A model generated the notes under the pieces. It did no database searches and was not told where the DNA came from. It saw only the letters and a program-made list of their open reading frames with translations. The translations under genes were made by a program, and so were the position numbers. Shown here one piece after another: positions 18,291 to 26,976 of a stretch of DNA of 64,000 nt. Source of the stretch: Microscilla marina ATCC 23134 (GTDB taxonomy: Bacteria > Bacteroidota > Bacteroidia > Cytophagales > Microscillaceae). Location: NCBI RefSeq assembly GCF_000169175.1, contig NZ_AAWS01000020.1, positions 83,106 through 147,105 on the forward strand, read 5' to 3'. Numbering within the stretch: position 1 is the stretch's first letter; each line of letters opens with the position of its first letter.

Positions 18291-18454
18291 TAAGGAATGG
18301 TGAGAAATTAAATTACCATTCTTGAGGTAGAGGTTTTGTTTTGAGACGAGGCTATTTTTTGCGCCCATAGCAGCGCTACGGGCAATAAAAATAACGAAGT
18401 ATGAAGGCGAAAAATCACCTCTCAGAGTGTAAATTTATTTTTGAACAATTCCTA
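18291..18454. mobile_element. MITE family 3, copy 2
   Basis: A 160-bp body (18293-18452) between TA dinucleotides, with ends AGGAATGGTGAGAAATTAAA and, inverted, GGAATTGTTCAAAAATAAAT. Length and ends match the copy inside gsmt (159 bp). The centre has an imperfect palindrome (CATAGCAGCGCTACGGG). It separates the VWA gene from the rest of the locus. Confidence 0.75.
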
Positions 18455-18617
18455 AGCACTGTAGCATAAAAATATTGGCTTCCGGAGGTAAACTTCGGAA
18501 GCTTATTTATATCTGTTAAAATAAAAACTTGCTAAAATCGCACAAAAGTATTTGGCGAGCTTGCCGGGCACAAGTATTCATACACCTCACAAAATCTTCC
18601 ATTTCTTAGTTTAAAAT

Positions 18618-20288
18618 ATGCAGAGGCATTTGTATTATATTTCAGGTGTGCAAATTTCCCGTTTCACTCATTATGTTTTTTATTACATAGTGATGTTAGG
18701 ATGGGGTAATTGGACAAGTGTGCAAGCCCAAAATACCTATCGTTGTACTTTAAAAGTATACCCTAAGTCGCAGCAAAAAACGGCAAATAGTGCCACAAAA
18801 AATAAATGGACTATTTTTGTTGAACAATATAATGATACACAATGTATCGGGCTTTTGGGTAAACAAAAACTAAGTAATCAAACAAGTCGGCATTTCAAAG
18901 ACTTAGTATTCAATGCTGCCTCTCAACACGTCATTCATCTCCGTTTTTCTTCTTCTCAAAGCCCATTTATAGAACAGCACCATACTTTTAGTATTGCCGA
19001 TGATTCGTTGGATACCCAACAAACTCAAACCATTCGGTTAGACGCATACACCACCATAACTATGGTACTGCACCAACATTTGCTCACCCCTGCACAAACT
19101 GGAGTACCAAGGCTATGGGTAACCACTTATAATAAAGAAAATATTCAGGGTGTATCAGGAGTAAAGGTGTTAGTAAAATACCTATTGCCACCAGGCATAA
19201 ACCAAGGCAAAGGGTATATAAAAGCATTGATGCAAAAACGTCGCCCACAGCCATTGTTAATTTACAGAATAGCGCAGGGAAAGTTAGTAAATGACCTGAT
19301 GCTTAACTTTACTTCTGATACCTTAAACCTTGCCTTATTTATTCCTTACCACGAGTTGCCCTATTGGAAACCAAATATTGGTTTTCAGTTGGTACATGTA
19401 GCAGAGGCGTGTTTGCTTACAAGTTTTTGGGTAAAAACAAAATACAGACGCGAAGATGGCTATGATTTAAAAGGGCATGTATCACTGTTGCCTGTGCGTA
19501 AATATAGCGCAAGTGGTATATCGTTTGGAGTAAATTTTCAAGTACCTTCATTTTATACCAAAAACTTAAGGCATAACTTTTTGAGACTGCAACTTTTGGG
19601 AAAAGTAAACAATTTACAAAGGGTATGGGGGCATCAGCGGTTTCGGGTGAAGCAATTGGTGGATTGGCAAAACAAGGTATGGCTGCGAGATTCTTTTTTG
19701 CCTTATGCTGCATTGGCAAAATATACAGATAAGTTAGAGGTTCAGTTGGTAGTAGGCGCATTTTTAACTGGACTTAGAAGCACCGTGTTTTATACTGGAT
19801 ACCCCCAGCAACAATCAAGCAGGGTAATGTATAAGGAGCAAACCTGCGCTCTTACATTACCCCCCATGCAATACTTAAAAATACGTCCGGTATTTTTGAA
19901 AATGCGTAAAAAAGGCACGATAACGAAATCCTTAAAAACGCGTACTGTACAGTTAACAGTGCGTATTCAAAGGTATAAGCTTTATCAAACAAGGCGATAC
20001 ATTTACCAAAAAAAACTCCGGTTTGATAAAAACGAAAAAGATACATTGGCACTGGTAAAAAATGATACGTTCACTTTGGAAGTAACCGATAATAGTTACC
20101 CCAAAAAAGTGCTGTTTCAGGCGAGTGTCAGCTGTACTGCTGATATTTTGAGGCGAAAGTTTTGGAAACTGAAAGACAAATATGGTAATTACCTCAAAAT
20201 TGCGGTACAGAAGTTAACTACAGGAAAAGACAAATTTTTACATACGAATGGCAAAAAAAAAACAAAAACTCTGGGTGGTCGTAGGTGA
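18618..20288 (+). CDS. Secreted hypothetical protein of the kinase locus
   Basis: A 556-residue protein with an N-terminal hydrophobic stretch (VFYYIVMLGWGNW) ending in VQAQ, read as a signal peptide. The rest is rich in Thr, Lys and Gln and appears mainly beta. Phrases such as RVWGHQRFRVKQLVDWQ and HNFLRLQLLGKV suggest repeated beta-sandwich units. I know no family for it. It overlaps the PP2C gene by 41 bases in another frame, so the two are probably translated together. Its position between the VWA and phosphatase genes suggests it is the exported partner or a ligand-binding component, but this is inference. Confidence 0.75.
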   Translation: MQRHLYYISGVQISRFTHYVFYYIVMLGWGNWTSVQAQNTYRCTLKVYPKSQQKTANSATKNKWTIFVEQYNDTQCIGLLGKQKLSNQTSRHFKDLVFNAASQHVIHLRFSSSQSPFIEQHHTFSIADDSLDTQQTQTIRLDAYTTITMVLHQHLLTPAQTGVPRLWVTTYNKENIQGVSGVKVLVKYLLPPGINQGKGYIKALMQKRRPQPLLIYRIAQGKLVNDLMLNFTSDTLNLALFIPYHELPYWKPNIGFQLVHVAEACLLTSFWVKTKYRREDGYDLKGHVSLLPVRKYSASGISFGVNFQVPSFYTKNLRHNFLRLQLLGKVNNLQRVWGHQRFRVKQLVDWQNKVWLRDSFLPYAALAKYTDKLEVQLVVGAFLTGLRSTVFYTGYPQQQSSRVMYKEQTCALTLPPMQYLKIRPVFLKMRKKGTITKSLKTRTVQLTVRIQRYKLYQTRRYIYQKKLRFDKNEKDTLALVKNDTFTLEVTDNSYPKKVLFQASVSCTADILRRKFWKLKDKYGNYLKIAVQKLTTGKDKFLHTNGKKKTKTLGGRR

Positions 20289-21114
20289 TTCGGTCATGGG
20301 GCTAAACCACGTAAAAAATAATATTCCTTGTCAGGACAGCCACTTGTACGAAGAAATGGAGAATGGATGGGGCATTGCAATTGTAGCCGATGGTGCTGGC
20401 TCGGCAGATTATTCTCATCAAGGATCTCAATTTGTAGTAAAAGAAGGGATGAGCTTGTTTAAAAAAATAGTCACCGAAAATAAGTGGACGACAAGTAAAA
20501 AACTGCCCGAACAAGCCAAATGGCATAAGTTGGCAAAAACCAACCTAAAGCAACTCAGGAATATGCTGGCAAAAGAAGCTGAGCAAACCAAAAAAGAGTT
20601 GGGACAGCTGGCCTCTACCATTATGGTAGCTATTTTTTCGCCACTGGGCATTTTGTGTACTCACATAGGCGATGGCAGAGGAGGCTATAGTAACTCAGAA
20701 GGTGAATGGAAACCTTTGTTTACTCCCTGGAAGGGAGAGTATGCCAATGAAACAATTTTTTTGACTTCGGACATTTGGGCAGACAAAGAGGTAGACAAGT
20801 TTGTAGAAAGCAAGGTAATTAATGAAAAACCATTTGCGTTTACGCTCATGTCTGATGGACTCGAAATGCATTCGTTTGAGTGCAGCGTATGGGACGAAAA
20901 AGAGGAGAAGTATTATGATCCTAACCGCCCTTATCAAAAGTTTTTCAATCCGGTAGTGAATGGTTTGGTGCAAATGAAGCAAAGCCGTATGACCGATGAT
21001 GAGATCAAGGGCAAATGGAACAAGTTTTTGCGTGAGGGTAACGAAAAGATCAAGAACGAACCCGATGATAAAACAATGATTATTGGAGCTTATTTTCCAA
21101 ACGGAACGTCATAA
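20248..21114 (+). CDS. PP2C-type Ser/Thr phosphatase (YegK/TerY-P type)
   Basis: A 288-residue PP2C family protein. Motifs seen are the early GDSVMGLNHVKNNIPCQDS, the metal-binding VADGAGSADYSHQGS (about 48-62), ASTIMVAIF, and HIGDGRGGY (about 138). The shortened form with an insert before the last motif fits the TerY-P/YegK group rather than PstP or SpoIIE types. It should dephosphorylate proteins phosphorylated by the nearby YegI-like kinases. Its start lies inside the preceding gene, and a strong bidirectional terminator follows its stop, so the VWA-to-PP2C part is one transcription unit. Confidence 0.88.
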   Translation: MAKKKQKLWVVVGDSVMGLNHVKNNIPCQDSHLYEEMENGWGIAIVADGAGSADYSHQGSQFVVKEGMSLFKKIVTENKWTTSKKLPEQAKWHKLAKTNLKQLRNMLAKEAEQTKKELGQLASTIMVAIFSPLGILCTHIGDGRGGYSNSEGEWKPLFTPWKGEYANETIFLTSDIWADKEVDKFVESKVINEKPFAFTLMSDGLEMHSFECSVWDEKEEKYYDPNRPYQKFFNPVVNGLVQMKQSRMTDDEIKGKWNKFLREGNEKIKNEPDDKTMIIGAYFPNGTS

Positions 21115-21137
21115 ATAGGTCTACATTATAAATCACA

Positions 21138-21178
21138 CAAAAAGCCTTGCCTGGTCAGTATCAAGCAAGGCTTTTTTT
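21138..21178. terminator. Bidirectional terminator
   Basis: AAAGCCTTGC (21141-21150) pairs with GCAAGGCTTT (21165-21174), with A-run before and T-run after. It serves the PP2C gene and the convergent GG-leader peptide gene. Confidence 0.85.
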
Positions 21179-21192
21179 AGGCAATGTTGTGC

Positions 21193-21411
21193 TTATATTG
21201 AAGAACTAGCTCCTGGCTGTCCCGACCCCGTTCTTATGCTTAACTTACGGCTTTGATTGGTGAAAGCAGAGAGGTTGCCATCTGTAGGCACACCATCGAT
21301 GATGTACAATGGCTCAGTTGATCCTCCAATAGATGAAGTATGTTTTCCACCTGTTATTTGTGCCATTTCAGCTTTGTTTAATACCCAGTCTTGTTTTTTG
21401 ATTTTACGCAT
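21193..21411 (-). CDS. GG-leader peptide with SusC-plug-like core
   Basis: From the ATG at 21411 the peptide has 72 residues. The leader has the Bacteroidota natural-product form, including LNKAEMAQITGG, ending in Gly-Gly. The core contains EPLYIIDGVPTDGNLS, which closely resembles the PLYVIDGVP segment of SusC/RagA TonB plug domains, and then a Ser/Gly-rich tail. It may be a secreted peptide or a modified-peptide precursor; no maturation enzyme or ABC exporter is nearby. An in-frame ATG at 21444 would add 11 residues. A terminator follows. Confidence 0.65.
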   Translation of the reverse strand: MRKIKKQDWVLNKAEMAQITGGKHTSSIGGSTEPLYIIDGVPTDGNLSAFTNQSRKLSIRTGSGQPGASSSI

Positions 21412-21662
21412 ATTTAATTTAGGAGAAAATATTTGGGTTGACACCCAAATGCCATTTAATGTTTGATATGTTGCAAAGGAACGGAAAAGGTATGAAAACG
21501 GGTTAGAGAGAGCGGGAAAATAGTAGGATAAATTGATAATTGGTTAAGTAATTTGAACAAAATAGCATAAGCTTATTCCAAAAACGCATAATGATTGGTA
21601 GAGGATGTTATTTTGCAGGGCTACTTTTGTAGTATATTTTATTAACCTAAATACAAAACGAT

Positions 21663-21815
21663 ATGAATTTAGTTGAAAAATTTCAGGCAATTATTATTAC
21701 AAAACAGCAGCAAAAAGCACTAAAAGGTGGATTTACAATTATAGGTGGAGAGCAAGAGGAAGTGCAGAATATTGTGGGTGGTGAACAAGAGGAAGTTCAA
21801 AACTTTGCTGGCTAA
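21663..21815 (+). CDS. Small GG-leader peptide with tandem repeat core
   Basis: A 50-residue peptide. The leader MNLVEKFQAIIIT is followed by KQQQKALKGG, a double-glycine cleavage site. The core has the nine-residue unit GGEQEEVQN twice. It has its own terminator at 21879. It is divergent from the other GG-leader gene at 21193-21411. It is likely secreted; role unknown. The repeated core could release two similar acidic peptides if each GG is cut. Confidence 0.6.
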   Translation: MNLVEKFQAIIITKQQQKALKGGFTIIGGEQEEVQNIVGGEQEEVQNFAG

Positions 21816-21878
21816 TAGCAAAGTGAACGTTTTGCTGGCTGTGCTATTATTATATTGAGCTCTTGCTGAGTTCATGGC

Positions 21879-21915
21879 AACAACCCTGACATTTTTCAAA
21901 CGTCAGGGTTGTGGT
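21879..21915 (+). terminator. Terminator of the small peptide gene
   Basis: CAACCCTGAC (21881-21890) pairs with GTCAGGGTTG (21902-21911), followed by TGGTGTTTT. Confidence 0.75.
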
Positions 21916-22110
21916 GTTTTAGTGGGTAAATATTTATATTTAACATAATATAATGTTATAATAGAGTCAATTCTTTTTTTACGACAGTGTCAGATTGTTA
22001 AACGAGTGCCATCAAGTATAAGTAGTTGGCCTTAACCGATCGAAACTCTAAAATAAGTTGTTCTTTGGGTCTGTGGGTGGTTTGATTTGTGGGGACATAA
22101 ATCAAGTTGA

Positions 22111-22128
22111 AAAATAGTAGGTAGAGTA
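22111..22128 (+). repeat. Solo right end of family 1 element
   Basis: AAAATAGTAGGTAGAGTA matches the right terminus of copies A and B (one G fewer). No matching left end is clear, so it is a relic within the 450-bp gap before the first kinase gene. The rest of that gap shows nothing I can name. Confidence 0.4.
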
Positions 22129-22265
22129 AGTAACTGGGCTAAATAATTAACAACAATCCTGTAACATTCCCCTTGTTTTTACTGTTTTAACAAAACATTG
22201 TAATGGCAATAAAATCAATAACTCAGTGATAGCCAAATACAGCATAAGTAAAGAAACCCAACCTA

Positions 22266-24020
22266 ATGAATCAACAGTTTTTTACAAGCAAACAAAAACC
22301 TGTACTGCTACAGGTTACCCCAAAAGGCATAGGGGGCGAGGGCAACGTATACAGTGTAGTGGTGGATGACAATGAAGTGCCCCTAGTGGCTAAAATATAC
22401 CATACCAAAGAGTTAGAAAGAGAAGCGACCAATCAACAACAAGGCAAACCTACCCGTGAAGCCAAAATTCGCCACCTCATAAGGTTCCAGACGCAACTCT
22501 CACCCAATTGTTCGGCTATTTTTCCAGAGGAAACATTGTATAATGCGCAAGGCGATTTTGTGGGTTTTTTGATGCGTGAAGCCCCTGGCGATACCGACTT
22601 ATCAAGCCTTTGTTCGTTAAAATTATTTGCAGGTTTGCCCAGTCAGTGGCATCAAAAGTATGACCGTTATGAGGGGGCAGGAGTAGCTGATTTTGCCCAG
22701 TTATGCCAGAAAATAGCCCAGGTATTTGCTCAGATTCATCAAACCGAAGAGTTGGTGTTGGTAGATGTAAAACCCGAAAATATCCACGTATCATTTCAGG
22801 GTGAGGTATCATTGATTGATATTGACTCGGTGCAGGTGGTTAACAAAAACGAAGTACTTTTTCCGGCAAACAAACTTACCCCAGAATATTGCCCTCCTGA
22901 ATATCAAGACCTTCATTTTAAACAAGATTTTATTCCCCAAACCTGGGATAGGTTTGCGCTGGGAGTTATTTTTTATAAATTATTGTTGGGTTTACACCCC
23001 TACACGGGCAGTTGTTACCCACCCTATGATGAACTTACCACCAATGCCCAAAAAATAGCTGAGGGGTTGTTTCCACATGGTGCCCAAAAAGAATATTTTT
23101 CTATCATACCTCACCCTCATCAAAGTTTTAACAAAATGCCCGAAGAACTGCGAGCACTTTTTTATCGTTGTTTTGAAGAGGGGCACCAAAAACCCGATGC
23201 ACGTCCTCAGGCTACAGAGTGGGAGCAAGCCTTTGGGCAGGTAGCCCACCACGAGTATGCAGGTATGGTGCGTGTGGCGCCGCAAGTACTCACCAAGGTT
23301 GAGCCAAACAATGCTACTACCCCAGTGCAGGCAGTCAAAGAATCAAGGGTGGCATTGTGGGGCTTTTTCAGTGCCGCAGTCATGTTGCTCTTTTTTCTGA
23401 GTATCATATTCAAAAACATTGCAGGTGAAGCACCTGTGTATGCTGCCGATTATGAATATTACAAGCAGTACTTTCCGGGCGATTATCAGGTAGCCCACCC
23501 TATAGTTGAAGGGCGTCGTTTGGTGCTCAATTATGGTAAGTACGGTTTTTTGAACAGCAAAAATGAAGTAGTCATTCCTTTGCAATACGACTATGCCGAC
23601 GATTTTAAAGAAGGAGTTGCCTGTGTAGCAAAAAATGGGAAGTATGGATTTATAGATGAGCAAGGCAAGGTCGTCATTCCTTTACAATATGATGGTGCCG
23701 CATTTTTTTTCAATGGCAAAGCACAAATAGAAATAATTACCCCTAAGGGTAGAAAGTACCTCCTGATCGATCGTGATGGCAAGCCAGTGACCCATAAGTA
23801 TGACTATATTGGCGACTTTTATTACGGGAGAGCCGTGGTCAGAACGGGAGACCTGATAGGGTTTATTGATGAAAATGGCCACGAAATCATCTCACTGAAG
23901 TATATTTATGCGCATAACTTTGACGAAACAGGCGTAGCATTAGTAGGTGATAAACTAAAAAAACATTATATTAATAAAGCAGGTGGGCATGTACGCAATT
24001 ATATTCCGCCTAAGCACTAA
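22266..24020 (+). CDS. Kinase-TM-WG protein 1 (TerK/YegI-like)
   Basis: A 584-residue membrane protein. The N-terminal kinase domain has GIGGEGNVY (21-29), VAKIYH (Lys43), the catalytic VDVKPENI (Asp167) in place of HRD, and LIDIDS (about 183-188) in place of DFG. It continues with the family block LGVIFYKLLLGLHPYTGSC. One membrane helix lies at about 362-386, and then come about five WG repeats (YGKYGFLNS, NGKYGFIDEQGKVVIPLQYD) to the end. The kinase is predicted cytoplasmic and the WG part outside. It is first of a tandem series ending at 32398, with only 39 bp to the next gene. Confidence 0.88.
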   Translation: MNQQFFTSKQKPVLLQVTPKGIGGEGNVYSVVVDDNEVPLVAKIYHTKELEREATNQQQGKPTREAKIRHLIRFQTQLSPNCSAIFPEETLYNAQGDFVGFLMREAPGDTDLSSLCSLKLFAGLPSQWHQKYDRYEGAGVADFAQLCQKIAQVFAQIHQTEELVLVDVKPENIHVSFQGEVSLIDIDSVQVVNKNEVLFPANKLTPEYCPPEYQDLHFKQDFIPQTWDRFALGVIFYKLLLGLHPYTGSCYPPYDELTTNAQKIAEGLFPHGAQKEYFSIIPHPHQSFNKMPEELRALFYRCFEEGHQKPDARPQATEWEQAFGQVAHHEYAGMVRVAPQVLTKVEPNNATTPVQAVKESRVALWGFFSAAVMLLFFLSIIFKNIAGEAPVYAADYEYYKQYFPGDYQVAHPIVEGRRLVLNYGKYGFLNSKNEVVIPLQYDYADDFKEGVACVAKNGKYGFIDEQGKVVIPLQYDGAAFFFNGKAQIEIITPKGRKYLLIDRDGKPVTHKYDYIGDFYYGRAVVRTGDLIGFIDENGHEIISLKYIYAHNFDETGVALVGDKLKKHYINKAGGHVRNYIPPKH

Positions 24021-24059
24021 AGCAATGGTAATTTAATGCCTGACCAACGTTGTTACACT

Positions 24060-25772
24060 ATGAAAAAGTTGACTGTATATACATCTGATCAAATACCTAT
24101 TTTGCTTGAAAACCCTCCATTGGGGCAAGGAGGGGAGGGAGTGGTATACAAAACCCGCAATGCCCGGCTCAACGGTAACTTTGTGGCCAAAATATACCAC
24201 CCACAAGAACGTACTGACTTACGTGAGCCTAAAATCAAGTACCTGATTGAGCACGCTCCTCAGCTGGAGGTGACCAATAGCGCCATTTTTCCCGAACAGC
24301 CTCTGTATAACCAAGCAGGTGAGTTTGTGGGTTTTTTGATGAAACAAACCATCGATCAAGTGGACATCACGTCATTGTGTAGTCTTACACCATCGGCAAA
24401 ACTGAATGCCAGTTGGCATAAAAAATACCATCGTTACACTGCCCAGGGGGTAGGAAATCGGCTAAAAGTATGTTATAATATTGCCCAGGCATTTGCCCAA
24501 TTGCACCAGTCTGGTAAGTTTGTCTTTGTTGACATTAAACCTGAAAATATAAAGCTTACTTATGATGGCACTGTGTCTTTGATAGACATAGATTCTATTC
24601 AAATAGCTGAAAACAATCAGTTGCTGTTTGCAGCGCAAAAACTGACGCACGAATACAGTCCAGCCGAAATTGCCCAGCTGGACTTTAAGAAAGAATATGT
24701 GCCCCAGCACTGGGACAGGTTTTCATTGGCAGTGGTATTTTATAAAATCTTGTTTGGACTGCACCCCTATACTGGAAGCTGCCAACCACCTTTTGATCAA
24801 CATGTGACCAACGAACAAAAAATAGCTAAAGGCTTGTTTGTACACGGGAGGCAAAAAAAGCATTTTAAGGTAATACCTACGCCCCATCAAAACTTCAAGC
24901 TTATTTCACGTAAACTACAACAATTGTTTTTACGTGCATTTGAAGAGGGACACCAACAACCCGACAAACGCCCCACGATGCATGAGTGGATGGAAGTGTT
25001 GACTCAAACCAAGGCTTTTGAGTTTAAATCAACCCATACTGTACAAAACTGGGAGCTGCAACCATTGTCAAGTGCTCATTCAAATGTGCAAGCTGGCGTT
25101 TTGTCGTCTCCATCGCCTCAGGTAGTAAATAGTGCTTGGCAAACATTACAGGTAAAGCTTAATAAAAACATACGCTTGGTGGGCATGGTAAGTATTTTAG
25201 TAGGTGCAGGAATTATATTTGGGATAGCCAATAGTAGTTTGTCGTTTAACTCAAGCGATGCACCCGCGTCAGAACGGATGCTTACTATGGGTACCTTTCA
25301 CGATGGTGTTGCTTGGCAAAAATATAGCAAAGACAGTTATATATATGTAGATCGCTGGGATAAATGGGCAATCAACGAAACGTTTGAAGAAGCTTATGAC
25401 TTTGCAGACGGAACGGCAAAAGTAAAGAAACGAGGAAAATATGGCTTTATCAGTTTACAAGGACGGCAGGTAGTACCGTTTGAGTATGACTACATAGAGG
25501 GAACCACCCTGCCCACTGGCAAACGCCTACTCAAAGTAGGGCAAGGCAATAAGTTTGGTTTGATTAATCGGAATGGCGAACGAGTATTACCTATCATTTA
25601 TGACAATGTATGGTATAATAGCAAAACAGGTGTGATAGAGTTGCAAAAAGGAACTAAATTTGGCTTGTATGATCATGAAGGAGTAGAGCTTGCCCCATTT
25701 AGGTACAAGTCACGCCAGGAAATGAAACAACAGACTAAGCGGTTACTCAAGCTATACCATTCTATCAAATGA
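24060..25772 (+). CDS. Kinase-TM-WG protein 2 (TerK/YegI-like)
   Basis: From the ATG at 24060 the protein has 570 residues and lines up with its neighbours (MKKLTVYTSDQIPILL before the glycine loop); an in-frame ATG at 24036 would add eight residues. Motifs are LGQGGEGVVY, FVAKIYH, VDIKPENI and LIDIDS, then FYKILFGLHPYTGSC. A single membrane helix (VGMVSILVGAGIIFGIA) near residue 380 precedes the WG repeats (RGKYGFISLQGRQVVPFEYD, KFGLINRNGERVLPI). WG units are more diverged than in protein 1. It is closely related to the other three kinases, so the set arose by local duplication. Confidence 0.88.
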   Translation: MKKLTVYTSDQIPILLENPPLGQGGEGVVYKTRNARLNGNFVAKIYHPQERTDLREPKIKYLIEHAPQLEVTNSAIFPEQPLYNQAGEFVGFLMKQTIDQVDITSLCSLTPSAKLNASWHKKYHRYTAQGVGNRLKVCYNIAQAFAQLHQSGKFVFVDIKPENIKLTYDGTVSLIDIDSIQIAENNQLLFAAQKLTHEYSPAEIAQLDFKKEYVPQHWDRFSLAVVFYKILFGLHPYTGSCQPPFDQHVTNEQKIAKGLFVHGRQKKHFKVIPTPHQNFKLISRKLQQLFLRAFEEGHQQPDKRPTMHEWMEVLTQTKAFEFKSTHTVQNWELQPLSSAHSNVQAGVLSSPSPQVVNSAWQTLQVKLNKNIRLVGMVSILVGAGIIFGIANSSLSFNSSDAPASERMLTMGTFHDGVAWQKYSKDSYIYVDRWDKWAINETFEEAYDFADGTAKVKKRGKYGFISLQGRQVVPFEYDYIEGTTLPTGKRLLKVGQGNKFGLINRNGERVLPIIYDNVWYNSKTGVIELQKGTKFGLYDHEGVELAPFRYKSRQEMKQQTKRLLKLYHSIK

Positions 25773-25940
25773 TCAGCAAATCAGTAGCAACTGTTACCAA
25801 TCTGGCAATTGATTGATCATTATTAATTACTAAGTAACTATAACTAATAAATACAACAACATAATTAAAGGTTTAGTTGATTGTTCTTATATTGTCAGTC
25901 AGTAGACAAAATATGAACTGTTTAAAACTCAAAAAAGATC

Positions 25941-26915
25941 ATGACTCAGCAATTTGATGAGAAAAGTAAGGGCGGTTTTGGGCGCAAAATAAAGTTTACC
26001 CGCGATGCAGACGACCAAGAACCACAAAAAGGCAAGTACGAAGACATATTGAAAAGCGTAGTGGTTACGGGGTTTATTTTGGCGGCTTTGATTGCCTTAA
26101 TTACTCAGGTAAACATACCTGAAACCAAGCGACCAACGGTTGCCAAGAAAAAGGTGAGCGAAGAAGAAAAAGAACGGATACGCAGGCTAAAGCAATATTC
26201 TTCGGTAGGGTATTTTCACGAAGGTTATGCACGCGCCGAAAAGAACGGGAAGTATGGCTTTGTAGATGAAAACGGCAAAGAGATAATTCCTCCTAAGTAT
26301 GAGTGGGTAGGAAAATTTAAAGAAGGAGTAGTAAGGGTGTTTAACAACAATAAAGCAGGCTATATAGAAAAGGCTGGCAAAGTGGTGATTCCTGAAAAAT
26401 ATGATGATGCCTGGGAGTTTAGCGAAGGACTGGCAAAAGTAATGCTGGTAAAAAATATCAACGATAAAACAGTAGCAAGGTACGGCTTTGTAAACAAAAA
26501 AGGACAAGAAGTAGTCCCTGCACAGTATGAAGATACCCAAAGCTTTCATGGAGGACTTGCTGCTGTACGCAAAGGGGGCAAGTGGGGGTATGTAAACCAG
26601 CGTGGCAAAGTAGTCATTCCATTTAAATATAAACAAGCCAACAGTTTTATTGATGGTTTTGCTATGGTAAGTCTGGGCGATGAAAATCCTCATTTTATTA
26701 GTCGACAAGGTGATAAATATGATGATTTTAGAGCTTATGAAGAGGGAGTGGCCGCTGTCAGAAAAAATGGTAAGTGGGGATTTATTGATGAGCAGGGCAA
26801 ACTGATGATTCCTTACCGTTATGATGATGTACGCTCTTTTAAGAAAGGGTGGGCACAAGTACGCACAGGCAAAAAGAAATATTATATAAATAAAGAAGGA
26901 AAGCGACTAAAATAG
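25941..26915 (+). CDS. Membrane-anchored WG-repeat protein
   Basis: A 324-residue protein with a short charged cytoplasmic N-terminus (about 1-38) and one membrane helix (VVVTGFILAALIALITQV). A Lys/Glu stalk (KKKVSEEEKERIRRL) follows, then about seven WG repeats such as NGKYGFVDENGKEIIPPKYE. It has no kinase or J domain, so it resembles the C-terminal half of its neighbours alone. It could compete for, or present, the same ligand. It is preceded by 168 bp, so it may have its own promoter. WG repeats (PF14903-type) are predicted to form a beta-structured domain; ligand unknown. Confidence 0.82.
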   Translation: MTQQFDEKSKGGFGRKIKFTRDADDQEPQKGKYEDILKSVVVTGFILAALIALITQVNIPETKRPTVAKKKVSEEEKERIRRLKQYSSVGYFHEGYARAEKNGKYGFVDENGKEIIPPKYEWVGKFKEGVVRVFNNNKAGYIEKAGKVVIPEKYDDAWEFSEGLAKVMLVKNINDKTVARYGFVNKKGQEVVPAQYEDTQSFHGGLAAVRKGGKWGYVNQRGKVVIPFKYKQANSFIDGFAMVSLGDENPHFISRQGDKYDDFRAYEEGVAAVRKNGKWGFIDEQGKLMIPYRYDDVRSFKKGWAQVRTGKKKYYINKEGKRLK

Positions 26916-26976
26916 GTATGTAAAGAAGCGGTTGGATGAAGTAAAATGGCGCTGCCTTTCTGTTAAGAGACACAAT

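Noticed and set aside
26187..26858. Leftward 223-codon frame opposite the WG repeats
   Set aside because: It is the antisense shadow of WG-repeat codons and is rich in Ile, Phe and Tyr without a family pattern. Similar frames lie opposite 29533-30135.
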